Positions 22,985 to 31,049 of a stretch of 35,046 bases of DNA are shown here, piece after piece; position 1 is the first letter of the stretch; each line of letters starts with the position of its first letter. Source of the stretch: SKVR01 sp037441525 (GTDB lineage Bacteria > Bacteroidota > Bacteroidia > Bacteroidales > UBA7960); the NCBI GenBank assembly GCA_037441525.1, contig JBBISA010000045.1, positions 1 to 35,046 on the forward strand. The letters run 5' to 3'. Below the pieces are notes generated by a model. It made no database searches, was not told where the DNA came from, and worked only from the letters and a program-made list of their open reading frames with translations. Both the position numbers and the translations under genes were made by a program.

Positions 22985-24652
22985 ATGAAAACTCTAACCA
23001 AACTAAGCGGACTGTTACTGCTTGTTTTTTCTGCCTGCTCCACTTCGCAAACTACTACCGCGGTTCACGACGACATCTATTTCAGTCGGGCACAGGCAGC
23101 AAAATTAGCTGAAAATGCACTCACAGCCAGTCCAGACCATGTTCAGGCTATAGCACCTTCAACCAATCAACAAGCGCCTGCACCCGAGGCATACAACTCA
23201 AATAATGAGGCACAAAATTCGCAATCTGAATATTATTCAGACCCTTCGGGAAATACATACATAACAAACCAGTATTTTGCAGATGCCATGTACCAGGATT
23301 ATTACTTTTCATCCCGTATAAGGCGATTCCACCGAAATTGGGCAACCTTCGGTTATTACGATCCTTTGTTTAGCGACATATACTGGTATAATTACGATCC
23401 CTTCTTTTACGGTTCGAGTATCTACATCGGCTACGACCCTTTCTGGTCATTTGGATGGCCTTCATATTATAGTTGGGGCTATCGCCCCTGGGGTTGGGCC
23501 CATTATGGCTATGGCTGGGGCTATGGAAGTCCATGGGGAAGCTATTGGGCTGGTCATCAATATGGTTACTGGGCGGGATATCATGATCGCTACTGGTATG
23601 GCGCCAATCCATCGCAATGGTACTACCCTTCTACTGAACGTTATGTTTATGGCGCACGCCGGCCCACCGAATCCTTTACCGGTTTCAACACCCGTGCTGC
23701 CGGAAGATATCGGGATTCAGGTACCAAAGCTGGCGAGGGTTCTCCCGCAGGTGTTCCAGGCATTTCAGGTGCAGGAGGAAGATACGGCACCAATCCAAAC
23801 AGCATCAACACGGGCGAAAGAGTGCGTACTGCCGGGACGATAGATAGAAATACCCGGATTACCGACTCTGGCAACGAAGGCAGACGTATAGGCGATGGCA
23901 ATTTAACCGCCGAAACCCGAGATATTTCGGGCAGGGAACAACTTGCTGGCAGAGAAAGAGAAAATATGGGTAATGTTGATCAGGATAACCGAACATCGCA
24001 ACCTTCAAGGAGCCCTGAAAGATTTGAGCCCAGAAGAAATCCTGAGGATTTTGTTCGTCCTGAAAGACCTCAGCAAGGCCAACAACAGACACCGCGATAT
24101 GCACGGCCTAACCAGGAAGGAGCTCAACCAGCCAATGCAAATCCAAATCAGGAAAGAACCAGAACGTATACATCTCCAAGCCAGCAACAGCCCCGTTCTA
24201 ATCAGGAGTATCGCCGCCCGGCAGACAGACCTGAAACTACCCATCAACGCCAGGCTCCACTAAGGCCCGAAGTAAATACACCACGACCCGAACAAGCAAG
24301 ACCAGAGTCTACTCCTCAACGGCAAGCTCCGGAGCAGCGCCCGCAAGCAACACCACAACGGCAAGCTCCGGAACAACGCCCAATGGCAGTGCCTGAAAGA
24401 AGTGCACCACAACAGCGACCACAGGCCGCACCCCAGCGACAGCCAGAATCAAGACCGCAAGCTGCACCACAAAGGCAACCTGAATCAAGACCGCAGGCAG
24501 CTCCACCCAGAAGTTCAGGAGAATCCTACTCCCCCCCACCACGTTCTTCTACGCCATCATCTTCTTCGGGTAATAGCGACAGCGGTGGAGGATCATCACG
24601 ATCATCGGGTGGCAACTCATCTGGCAATCAGGGTTCAGGAAGGATCAGGTAG
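22985..24652 (+). CDS. Lipoprotein with Tyr/Trp/Gly-rich and Gln/Arg/Pro-repeat regions
   Basis: I do not recognise a functional domain in this 555-residue protein. It begins with a lipoprotein signal (MKTLTKLSGLLLLVFSAC, lipobox Cys18), so it should be membrane-anchored. Residues of about 85-215 are very rich in Tyr, Trp, Gly and Ser (WGYRPWGWAHYGYGWGYGS). From about 250 on it is low-complexity and rich in Arg, Gln, Pro and Asn, with five near-perfect 12-13 residue repeats at residues 445-507, ending in a Ser/Gly-rich tail (SSGNSDSGGGSSRSSGG). Similar proteins in Bacteroidota are found near proS and OmpP1/FadL genes, as I recall, and are sometimes misnamed prolyl-tRNA synthetase. The tail may be disordered and surface-exposed. 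It is followed 96 bases later by the OmpP1 gene. Confidence 0.75.
   Translation: MKTLTKLSGLLLLVFSACSTSQTTTAVHDDIYFSRAQAAKLAENALTASPDHVQAIAPSTNQQAPAPEAYNSNNEAQNSQSEYYSDPSGNTYITNQYFADAMYQDYYFSSRIRRFHRNWATFGYYDPLFSDIYWYNYDPFFYGSSIYIGYDPFWSFGWPSYYSWGYRPWGWAHYGYGWGYGSPWGSYWAGHQYGYWAGYHDRYWYGANPSQWYYPSTERYVYGARRPTESFTGFNTRAAGRYRDSGTKAGEGSPAGVPGISGAGGRYGTNPNSINTGERVRTAGTIDRNTRITDSGNEGRRIGDGNLTAETRDISGREQLAGRERENMGNVDQDNRTSQPSRSPERFEPRRNPEDFVRPERPQQGQQQTPRYARPNQEGAQPANANPNQERTRTYTSPSQQQPRSNQEYRRPADRPETTHQRQAPLRPEVNTPRPEQARPESTPQRQAPEQRPQATPQRQAPEQRPMAVPERSAPQQRPQAAPQRQPESRPQAAPQRQPESRPQAAPPRSSGESYSPPPRSSTPSSSSGNSDSGGGSSRSSGGNSSGNQGSGRIR
24317..24505 (+). repeat. Tandem coding repeat (five units of 13, 13, 13, 12 and 12 codons)
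   Basis: The repeated peptide is of the form QRQAPEQRPQATP, with later units shortened to QRQPESRPQAAP. The DNA of the last two units is also nearly identical, which points to recent duplication. Copy number may vary between strains. Confidence 0.8.
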
Positions 24653-24748
24653 TATTAAGGTAAGAATTACCCAGAGTTTTTTTTATTGAAATAGATTTAC
24701 TTTGAGACTAAAAAAGTATAAACATACACCTTTAAATAATCTACATAT

Positions 24749-26218
24749 ATGAAAAAATTGTTTTTAACAGGTTTTTTTCTCGCCTTTGTTATTTTGCAGG
24801 TTTCTGCTCAAAACGAAACAGATGCATTAAGGTTTTCAATGCTTTCCCCGGTAGGAACAGCAAGATTTATAAGCACAGGTGGAGCTTTTAGTGCCCTCGG
24901 AGGCGACTTTTCAACACTTTCAACCAATCCGGCAGGCATTGCCATTTACCGCTCCAATGAGATTACCATAACCCCTAGTCTGAATTTTACAAAAGTGCAA
25001 TCATCATTTCTTGGGAACACTGAAGAAGATATAATGTACAATTTTGGACTTAGCAACATTGGGTTTGTATTTGCCTTTAACGAAGCCAATGTATTGAAGG
25101 AATCGGGATGGTTAGGTTTTCAGTTTGGATTCGGACTTACCAACCAATTGGACTTCAACAGCCGGATGATTTATGAAGGGTTTAATACCCAGAATTCATT
25201 GATGAAAGCTTTTCTGGAAAGAGCTACGGCAGAAACAAACTTTAACAGCAGTAAACCTGAATCATACCTTGATGCCTTTACAACGGGATTGGCATGGGAC
25301 ACCTACCTTTTAGGGTTTGATAGAGGTGCCAATGAGTATTTCATTGATATGGAAAAAGATGTTCTCCAGCGACGTTCCACCAAAACATCGGGTTCAGTCA
25401 GGGAACTTAATGTTTCGTTTGGTGCCAATTACAGCAACCGGCTTTATTTGGGTGCAAGTTTTGGATTTCCTTTTGCACGGTATGAAGAGACTTTTGTTTT
25501 CACTGAAGAAAATTCGAAAGGATTTGTTAGTGAGTTTAATTCTCTGGAATTTGGCCAAACACTTAAAACGAATGGAACAGGGTTTAATTTTAAATTGGGC
25601 GCCATATACAGAGTAACGGATATGATTAGACTGGGGGCTGCCCTTCATACTCCTACCTTTTATAACCTGGAAGATGAGTTTCAGACAAACATGAAGTCGG
25701 ATTTGGAAAGTTTTGGGAGGGATTCGAAAAAGTCAGAAAAATTGATTTTTGACTACGAAATCAATAGTCCCCTAAAACTTACAACCGGGATTGGGCTTAT
25801 ATTTGGCACCACCGGTTTAATAAGCATTGATTACGAATATTCAGATTTTTCTCAGATGAGACTTCGTAGTAAGAACGATCTCTTTACTTTAGAAAACAGA
25901 CGTATCCGAAAAGAGTTTCAAAAACAGCATACACTGCGAATGGGTGGTGAACTAAGACTCAACCCCCTGGTTTTGCGGGCAGGTTATGCTTTAGCATCAA
26001 ATCCAATTGATGCAGCGATTAATGACCTGAGTAAAACAACTATAAGTGCAGGCATTGGTATCAGAGAAAAGGGGTATTTTGTTGATCTGGGATACTTCGT
26101 CAATCAATATTCCGAAAAGTTTTACCAATATTATAGTTTGACAGGGAGTCGTTCATCGTCAGTAAATTATGATGTTTCGAAACAAGGTTTTGTGATGACT
26201 GTTGGTTTCCGTTTTTAA
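24749..26218 (+). CDS. OmpP1/FadL-family outer membrane protein
   Basis: This is a 489-residue outer-membrane beta-barrel protein with a signal peptide (MKKLFLTGFFLAFVILQVSAQ). The mature N-terminus contains GTARFISTGGAFSALGGDFSTLSTNPAGIAIY (seen as the motifs GGAFSALGGD and STNPAGIA), typical of the OmpP1/FadL/TodX family that moves hydrophobic compounds such as long-chain fatty acids across the outer membrane. The rest has alternating aromatic strands, and it ends in Phe (VGFRF), the usual BAM recognition signal. It lies 96 bases after the repeat-rich lipoprotein in the same direction, so they may be co-transcribed. A strong terminator follows. Family call sure, cargo unknown. Confidence 0.88.
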   Translation: MKKLFLTGFFLAFVILQVSAQNETDALRFSMLSPVGTARFISTGGAFSALGGDFSTLSTNPAGIAIYRSNEITITPSLNFTKVQSSFLGNTEEDIMYNFGLSNIGFVFAFNEANVLKESGWLGFQFGFGLTNQLDFNSRMIYEGFNTQNSLMKAFLERATAETNFNSSKPESYLDAFTTGLAWDTYLLGFDRGANEYFIDMEKDVLQRRSTKTSGSVRELNVSFGANYSNRLYLGASFGFPFARYEETFVFTEENSKGFVSEFNSLEFGQTLKTNGTGFNFKLGAIYRVTDMIRLGAALHTPTFYNLEDEFQTNMKSDLESFGRDSKKSEKLIFDYEINSPLKLTTGIGLIFGTTGLISIDYEYSDFSQMRLRSKNDLFTLENRRIRKEFQKQHTLRMGGELRLNPLVLRAGYALASNPIDAAINDLSKTTISAGIGIREKGYFVDLGYFVNQYSEKFYQYYSLTGSRSSSVNYDVSKQGFVMTVGFRF

Positions 26219-26230
26219 TAGAAGTCCCAC

Positions 26231-26270
26231 AAAAAAGAAACGGGCAGTGTTTGCTACCCGTTTCTTTTTT
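26231..26270. terminator. Bidirectional rho-independent terminator
   Basis: A 14-bp perfect stem (AAAAAAGAAACGGG with CCCGTTTCTTTTTT) closes over a 12-base loop. It separates the convergent OmpP1 gene (ends 26218) and the zinc-ribbon gene (ends 26284) and has A/T runs suited to both strands. Confidence 0.92.
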
Positions 26271-26283
26271 TATCCCTAAATTA

Positions 26284-27129
26284 TTAGATAGAAATGTCTT
26301 CAATTATTTCTACATCCACCAAAATACGACCGCAATACTCGCAAACTATAATTTTCTTATTAAGACGGATATCAAGTTGCCTTTGAGGTGGAATTTTATT
26401 GAAACAGCCACCACAGGCATCGCGTTCGACAGCCACAACAGCAAGACCATTGCGGGCATTGTCGCGGATACGTTTGTAGGCTGATAATAAACGCTCATCA
26501 ATATGCTTTTCCTGAACAGCAGATTTTTCTCTCAGTTGCTCTTCCTCCTTGCGGGTTTCTTCAACAATATCTTTTAGTTCATTGCGCTTTACATCCAGAT
26601 CGTTTTGTCTTTCGGCAAGTTCTTTGGCCGAATATTCAAGAATCTCTTTTTTGCTTAAGATAGCAACTTCAAACTCTTTGATCTTTTTTTCCGCCAATTG
26701 TATCTCAAGATTCTGATATTCAATTTCTTTACTTAGGGAATCATACTCCCGGTTGTTACGGACATTCATTTGTTGTCCTTCATATTTTTTAACCAGCTCC
26801 TTTGAATCTCTGATACTTATTTGCTTATGAGCAATTTCCATCTGCAAGTCAGAGATTTCCTGCTCAAATTTGGCAATTCGGGTTTCGAGGCCTGCGATTT
26901 CATCCTCTAGGTCTTGCACTTCAAGGGGCAGTTCGCCTCTAATATTTCGTATTTTGTCTACTTGAGCATCAATGAGCTGAAGGGTGAAGAGACTGGTAAG
27001 TTTTTTTCTAACTGCTGTTTCCACACTATCTTCAGATGTTTTGTCCATTGCAGAAGTGGTGGTCAAAATCTCGGGTTCCTTCATCATTTTTTCATCTGTT
27101 TTTTGTGAATATTCTTTTTCCTTGGCCAT
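26284..27129 (-). CDS. Coiled-coil protein with C4 zinc ribbon
   Basis: This is a 281-residue cytoplasmic protein. Residues of about 50-215 form a long coiled coil rich in Glu, Lys, Leu and Ile (LEVQDLEDEIAGLETRIAKF). The C-terminus carries a zinc ribbon with Cys239, Cys242, Cys263 and Cys266 (C-G-G-C, 20 residues, C-E-Y-C), matching the C4-type zinc-ribbon family. Some homologues have been linked to RNA or ribosome biology, but the role here is not known. The first 40 or so residues are an extra charged stretch, and later in-frame Met codons are possible starts. It lies 32 bases after the Nif3-family gene and is probably its operon partner, a pairing I recall from other bacteria. Confidence 0.87.
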   Translation of the reverse strand: MAKEKEYSQKTDEKMMKEPEILTTTSAMDKTSEDSVETAVRKKLTSLFTLQLIDAQVDKIRNIRGELPLEVQDLEDEIAGLETRIAKFEQEISDLQMEIAHKQISIRDSKELVKKYEGQQMNVRNNREYDSLSKEIEYQNLEIQLAEKKIKEFEVAILSKKEILEYSAKELAERQNDLDVKRNELKDIVEETRKEEEQLREKSAVQEKHIDERLLSAYKRIRDNARNGLAVVAVERDACGGCFNKIPPQRQLDIRLNKKIIVCEYCGRILVDVEIIEDISI

Positions 27130-27161
27130 AGGGAAGAATTATTTTATTGAATTTCTGTATG

Positions 27162-28256
27162 TTAATAATATCTGACGGGGTTAGTAGATAGGCCCGAAAT
27201 CAGGAGTGCAAAGTTAGTAAATTTTTCAGAAAGAATATCATACAAAATTTCAGATGTAAACTGTTCGGTTTCATAATGTCCGGCATCTACCATCAGCAAC
27301 TTTTGCTGAACATCAAAAAAATCGTGATATTTTGTATCGGCAGTAATAAAAGCGTCGGCCCCGGCACCCACGGCCTTATTTCGAAGAAAACTCCCACTAC
27401 CCCCGCAAATTGCCACTTTTTTTACCATCTTACCGGTAAACTCGCTATGCTTTAAAAACCCTATTCCGGTTTTGTTTTTTACCAATCGTAAAAAATCAAT
27501 TTCCGACACAGGATCATTCAGGTAACCCACAACACCCATCCCAACCTTGTCGAATTTGTTTTCGATGCTATAAATATCATAGGCCACTTCTTCGTAGGGG
27601 TGGGCACTTTTCATAGCGGCAACTACCTGATTCTGAATCCATATTGGGAATACTGTTTCAATCCTGATTTCCTTTTCAAGATGCACTTCGCCAATTTTCC
27701 CTACGAAAGGATTTGCCTTACTTCCTGCCCTAAAGCTTCCATATCCATCAGCATTAAAACTACAACTATCATACTCTCCAATCTTTCCGGCTCCAGCCCT
27801 GAAAATTGCTTCCCTGACTTTTTCGGCATGGCTTTCAGGACAAAAGGTAACCAGTTTTTTTAACAGACCACCTCGCGGATCGAGAACATTAGTATTTTCT
27901 AATCCGAGTTTGGATGCAAGTTTAAAATTAACCCCCTGCCAGGCCGCATCAAGATTTGTGTGCACCGAAATAATAGCAATGTCATTCTTAATTGCCGATA
28001 ATAAAGTTCTTTCTACGTAATTGCTTCCTGTAATGCTTTTAAGTCCCGAAAAAATTAAAGGATGATGGGAAATGATAACATCGCAACCATTGCGGGCTGC
28101 CTCATCAACAATGGACTCTGTAACGTCGGTACAAATCAGGCCTTTATTAACTTCCCTGAGGGGAGAACCCAACTGTATGCCTGAATTATCATAATTTTCC
28201 TGTAAAGAAAAGGGGGCAAATGCTTCGAATGAATTAAGAATATCTATAAGCTTCAT
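27162..28256 (-). CDS. Nif3-like dinuclear metal-centre protein
   Basis: This is a 364-residue protein of the Nif3/DUF34 family (YqfO type), which folds into a hexameric ring with a two-metal site. Metal-binding segments are visible: DVIISHHPLIFSGLKSI near residues 58-74, SVHTNLDAAWQGVN near 97-110 and VDAGHYETEQF near the C-terminus, with GADAFITADTKYHDF before it. The length, about 100 residues more than the short form, reflects the PII-like insertion in the middle (KLVTFCPESHAEKVREAIF and AHPYEEVAYDIY). Its biochemical role is still uncertain; a link to GTP cyclohydrolase-like or metal chemistry has been proposed. It is the first gene of an operon with the zinc-ribbon protein. Family sure. 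Confidence 0.92.
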   Translation of the reverse strand: MKLIDILNSFEAFAPFSLQENYDNSGIQLGSPLREVNKGLICTDVTESIVDEAARNGCDVIISHHPLIFSGLKSITGSNYVERTLLSAIKNDIAIISVHTNLDAAWQGVNFKLASKLGLENTNVLDPRGGLLKKLVTFCPESHAEKVREAIFRAGAGKIGEYDSCSFNADGYGSFRAGSKANPFVGKIGEVHLEKEIRIETVFPIWIQNQVVAAMKSAHPYEEVAYDIYSIENKFDKVGMGVVGYLNDPVSEIDFLRLVKNKTGIGFLKHSEFTGKMVKKVAICGGSGSFLRNKAVGAGADAFITADTKYHDFFDVQQKLLMVDAGHYETEQFTSEILYDILSEKFTNFALLISGLSTNPVRYY

Positions 28257-28569
28257 AAGGAATTATTTAACATGCAAATAAATTAATTGAATATTTCTCT
28301 TCAAAAATCGATATTTTACACGTGATATCAAAAACCGAATAAGTTAACTACCACTGTTTTCAATTTGTTTTTTGCCAAAATATCTTAAACAAGGAAAGTT
28401 CTGCTTTTATAACATTTTGTTAAATAATACCATTCTTTTCAATTATTTTACCCTAAATCTTGCATTTATTTCTGCAAAAGCTGATATATGCAATTGACAT
28501 CAAAATAAAACACCAAAATCAATAGATTTGCGAGGTTTAAAACAAAGGGCGATTGTATAATTTTGACCC
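28257..28569. promoter_or_regulatory. Divergent intergenic region with lpxK -7 element
   Basis: This 313-base gap lies between the divergent Nif3-like gene and lpxK. TAATTTTG at 28558-28565 is a perfect -7 match for lpxK, but it ends just 4 bases before the lpxK ATG, so transcription would begin at or next to the start codon (leaderless mRNA). A -33 TTT is seen 19 bases earlier at about 28536. I see no clear promoter for the Nif3-like gene and no coding frame. Confidence 0.5.
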
Positions 28570-29655
28570 ATGGCAGTACTCAGGATTCTTCTTTTCCCCT
28601 TCTCTATTATATATGGTTTGGTAACCGGTTTTAGAAACCAGTTATTCGATTGGGGAATTTTGCCATCCAAACAATTCAGGCACCCGGTTATCGGGGTGGG
28701 AAATCTTAGTGTTGGTGGTACGGGTAAAACTCCGATGATAGAGTATCTGGTGAAGTTTTTGAAGAATGATTATGGTTTGGCTGTGCTCAGCCGCGGCTAC
28801 GGCAGAAAAAGCAGTGGATTCATGATTGCTGGTACTGAAACGGGAGCAATTGAAATTGGTGATGAACCCATGCAAGTGCATATAAAACACCCGGACATAT
28901 TGGTTGCAGTATGTGAAAAAAGAGTTGCAGGTATTGAAAATATCCTGAAAGAAGATAAAAACAACCAGGTAATATTATTAGATGATGCCTTCCAGCACAG
29001 GTATGTAAAACCGGGATTGAATATTCTTTTATCTGATTACCACAATTTGTTTACGCGCAGCCATTTGATGCCAACAGGCGATTTAAGGGAATTTCGCCGG
29101 GGAGCCATAAGGGCTGATGTGTTGGTTGTTACAAAGACACCTTGCGTTTTTTCGCCCTTAGACAGGAAGATTATAACAGAAGAACTTGCTCCCTATAACA
29201 TCCCTGATGTTTTTTTTACCTTTATAAGATATGGCAAGCTTGTCCCAATAACCAAACCAGCCAGGGAAATGACAGAAGTAAAAAGCCGTATTATTTATCT
29301 TCTGACTGGAATTGCAAACCCAATTCCACTTGCTGAGCACCTGAAAAGAATGTGCACGAATTTGCATTTATACAGATTTCCGGACCATCATGAATTTTCA
29401 GTCAGAGAAATAAGAGAAGTCCTGGACAAATACCTCTATGAGTTCAGCTCGTCGAAGATTATTGTAACCACTGAAAAAGACAGCATGCGTTTGCAAAAAC
29501 CTGAATTGGCCAAAATGATTCAAAATGTACCCATTTTTTACATTCCCATAGAAGTTGAGTTTCACAAAGAAGACAAAAAGAGATTCAATAACCTTGTAAT
29601 GAATTACATAGAAAAAGAAAGGGGTGACAACTCAACGATTTCACCCCTGTTCTAA
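28570..29655 (+). CDS. lpxK: Tetraacyldisaccharide 4'-kinase
   Basis: This is a 361-residue inner-membrane-associated kinase that phosphorylates the 4' position of the lipid A disaccharide. A hydrophobic N-terminal helix (ILLFPFSIIYGLVTGF) anchors it. The ATP-binding P-loop is VGNLSVGGTGKTP near residue 44-56, followed by LAVLSRGYGRKSSGF and ILLDDAFQHRYVKPG, both typical. Later segments include LTGIANPIPLAEHL and RFPDHHEFSVREI. This shows that the cell makes lipid A and so has a Gram-negative outer membrane. The ATG at 28570 fits the family N-terminus. The last codons contain a hairpin that serves as a terminator for the facing gene. Very sure. Confidence 0.95.
   Translation: MAVLRILLFPFSIIYGLVTGFRNQLFDWGILPSKQFRHPVIGVGNLSVGGTGKTPMIEYLVKFLKNDYGLAVLSRGYGRKSSGFMIAGTETGAIEIGDEPMQVHIKHPDILVAVCEKRVAGIENILKEDKNNQVILLDDAFQHRYVKPGLNILLSDYHNLFTRSHLMPTGDLREFRRGAIRADVLVVTKTPCVFSPLDRKIITEELAPYNIPDVFFTFIRYGKLVPITKPAREMTEVKSRIIYLLTGIANPIPLAEHLKRMCTNLHLYRFPDHHEFSVREIREVLDKYLYEFSSSKIIVTTEKDSMRLQKPELAKMIQNVPIFYIPIEVEFHKEDKKRFNNLVMNYIEKERGDNSTISPLF
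29620..29648 (-). terminator. Terminator for the SPOR lipoprotein gene, inside lpxK coding sequence
   Basis: AGGGGTGA (29620-29627) pairs perfectly with TCACCCCT (29641-29648) over a 13-base loop. On the minus strand it is followed by TTTCTTTTTC, so it can end transcription of the SPOR lipoprotein gene that finishes at 29669. It lies within the final codons of lpxK on the other strand. The plus strand has only a weak T tract after it. Confidence 0.65.
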
Positions 29656-29668
29656 AAGATTTTCGGAC

Positions 29669-30124
29669 TTACCTGTTTCTAATGAGCAACCATGTATCGG
29701 CGTGCTCAGTATATTGATTTCGAATCTGCATTATTCTGGCCCTTGCTTCGGTTTCACTGTTAAAGGAATCAACCGAAACTCTGTGCAAGCCGGTTTCGCT
29801 TAAGAGGATAACAGGTGTGAAACCTTTAGCAACCAAGCTTTGTTTAAACCGTTGGGCATTATCCTGCCTTCTGAAGCTGCCAATAATAACGAAATACTCC
29901 TTCTGATCATGAATAGTTTTATCATCATCGCTGACAAAGGTAAATCTTTCCTGTATTGACATAATGCGCGGTGAATGGTCTACTTCGACAGTAATTTCTT
30001 CAGTTGCAGGTTCTATTTTTTGCCTGGGTTGGACGGGCTCATCAACAGCTATCATTTTTTTGGATTTGCAGCCCACTGCCAGGAGTAAAATTGCCAGCAG
30101 GAAATACACTAATTTAATTCTCAT
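29669..30124 (-). CDS. SPOR-domain lipoprotein
   Basis: This is a 151-residue protein with a lipoprotein signal (MRIKLVYFLLAILLLAVGC, lipobox LAVGC), a linker rich in Pro, Glu and Thr, and a C-terminal SPOR domain (KEYFVIIGSFRRQDNAQRF through EARARIMQIRNQ). It should be anchored in the envelope, with the SPOR domain binding denuded peptidoglycan at the division site. It converges with lpxK, with only 13 bases between the stops. The next upstream gene on this strand, lipB, ends about 200 bases away, so it is probably transcribed alone. Family call sure. Confidence 0.88.
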   Translation of the reverse strand: MRIKLVYFLLAILLLAVGCKSKKMIAVDEPVQPRQKIEPATEEITVEVDHSPRIMSIQERFTFVSDDDKTIHDQKEYFVIIGSFRRQDNAQRFKQSLVAKGFTPVILLSETGLHRVSVDSFNSETEARARIMQIRNQYTEHADTWLLIRNR

Positions 30125-30325
30125 CGCCTTGTTTTTTAGTTTGTTATGTTTTATTTATTCCATTTATCTGTATAATTGGCAGCGAATATAGTCCATTTTC
30201 GTTTATAAAGAATCTATTTTGGTTTATTTTGCTAAACCATAAATAAGTAAACACCAAACCACATCAGATGAAGATAAACCAAAGCATCCTGATATTTAAA
30301 CGGTAAGATTCTATTAAAAGTCTAT

Positions 30326-31048
30326 TTACTGGTTATAAATAATCTTCATTTCAAAAACAGAGGCAATATGCTCCAATAATTGTTCTTTTACCAGATTAAT
30401 ATTCAAGGTTCTCCCCAACTCCTTCTGAAGTGATGTAACCGCTTTGTCGGTAAAGCCGCATGGATTAATGTAGTTGAAATAGCTCAGGTCGGTATTTACA
30501 TTAAATGCAAGGCCATGCATACTAACCCATCGGCTTGTGCGCACCCCAATGGCACATATTTTTCTTGCCCGTGGAGTATTTGTTTCGAGCCAAACCCCTG
30601 TTGCGCCTTCCAGACGCGTTGCATCAACCGAATAATCCTTTAAAAGACGAATAATGCTCTCTTCAAGTTTTTCAATGTAGTCCCGGATTCCTGAAACAAA
30701 GTATTCAAGATTAAGGATAGGGTAGCCGACAATTTGACCTGGGCCATGGTAGGTAATATCCCCTCCCCTGTCTATATGGAAAAATTCGGCATCTTTTGCC
30801 TGCAACTGCAGATGATTCAGGAGCAAATTATCAGATGAGCCACTTTTACCAAGGGTGTAAACATGCGGATGTTCGCAAAATAAGAGGTAGTTGGGTGTAG
30901 TACCGGCCTGGATTTTGCCTGAGGATACTTCTCTTTTCAAATTGGTTATTTCATCAAAAAGTACTTGTTGATAGTCCCAGGCTTGCCTGTAGGCCATAAG
31001 GCCAATATCTCTGAAAAATACTTTTTTGTTCTTAACAGTTAGGTTCAT
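30326..31048 (-). CDS. lipB: Octanoyltransferase (lipoyl(octanoyl) transferase)
   Basis: This is a 240-residue enzyme that moves octanoyl groups from acyl carrier protein onto lipoyl domains. Signatures include LFCEHPHVYTLGKSG, the substrate-binding RGGDITYHGPGQIVGYP, the lysine segment RKICAIGVRTSRWVSMHGLAFNVN (here RKICAIGVR and MHGLAFNVN) and the catalytic Cys in INPCGF. I start it at ATG 31048, one base after the lipA stop codon; longer in-frame starts at 31087 or 31069 would overlap lipA and add residues unlike the family. This tight junction suggests translational coupling with lipA, which comes first in the transcript. Together they make lipoate for the 2-oxoacid dehydrogenase and glycine cleavage complexes. 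Very sure. Confidence 0.95.
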   Translation of the reverse strand: MNLTVKNKKVFFRDIGLMAYRQAWDYQQVLFDEITNLKREVSSGKIQAGTTPNYLLFCEHPHVYTLGKSGSSDNLLLNHLQLQAKDAEFFHIDRGGDITYHGPGQIVGYPILNLEYFVSGIRDYIEKLEESIIRLLKDYSVDATRLEGATGVWLETNTPRARKICAIGVRTSRWVSMHGLAFNVNTDLSYFNYINPCGFTDKAVTSLQKELGRTLNINLVKEQLLEHIASVFEMKIIYNQ

Positions 31049-31049
31049 A

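Noticed and set aside
23451..24689. Long open frames in other phases across the repeat lipoprotein gene
   Set aside because: They arise from the biased Gln/Pro/Arg-rich codons of the real gene and resemble no known protein. The lipoprotein frame has the SD site, signal peptide and proper end.
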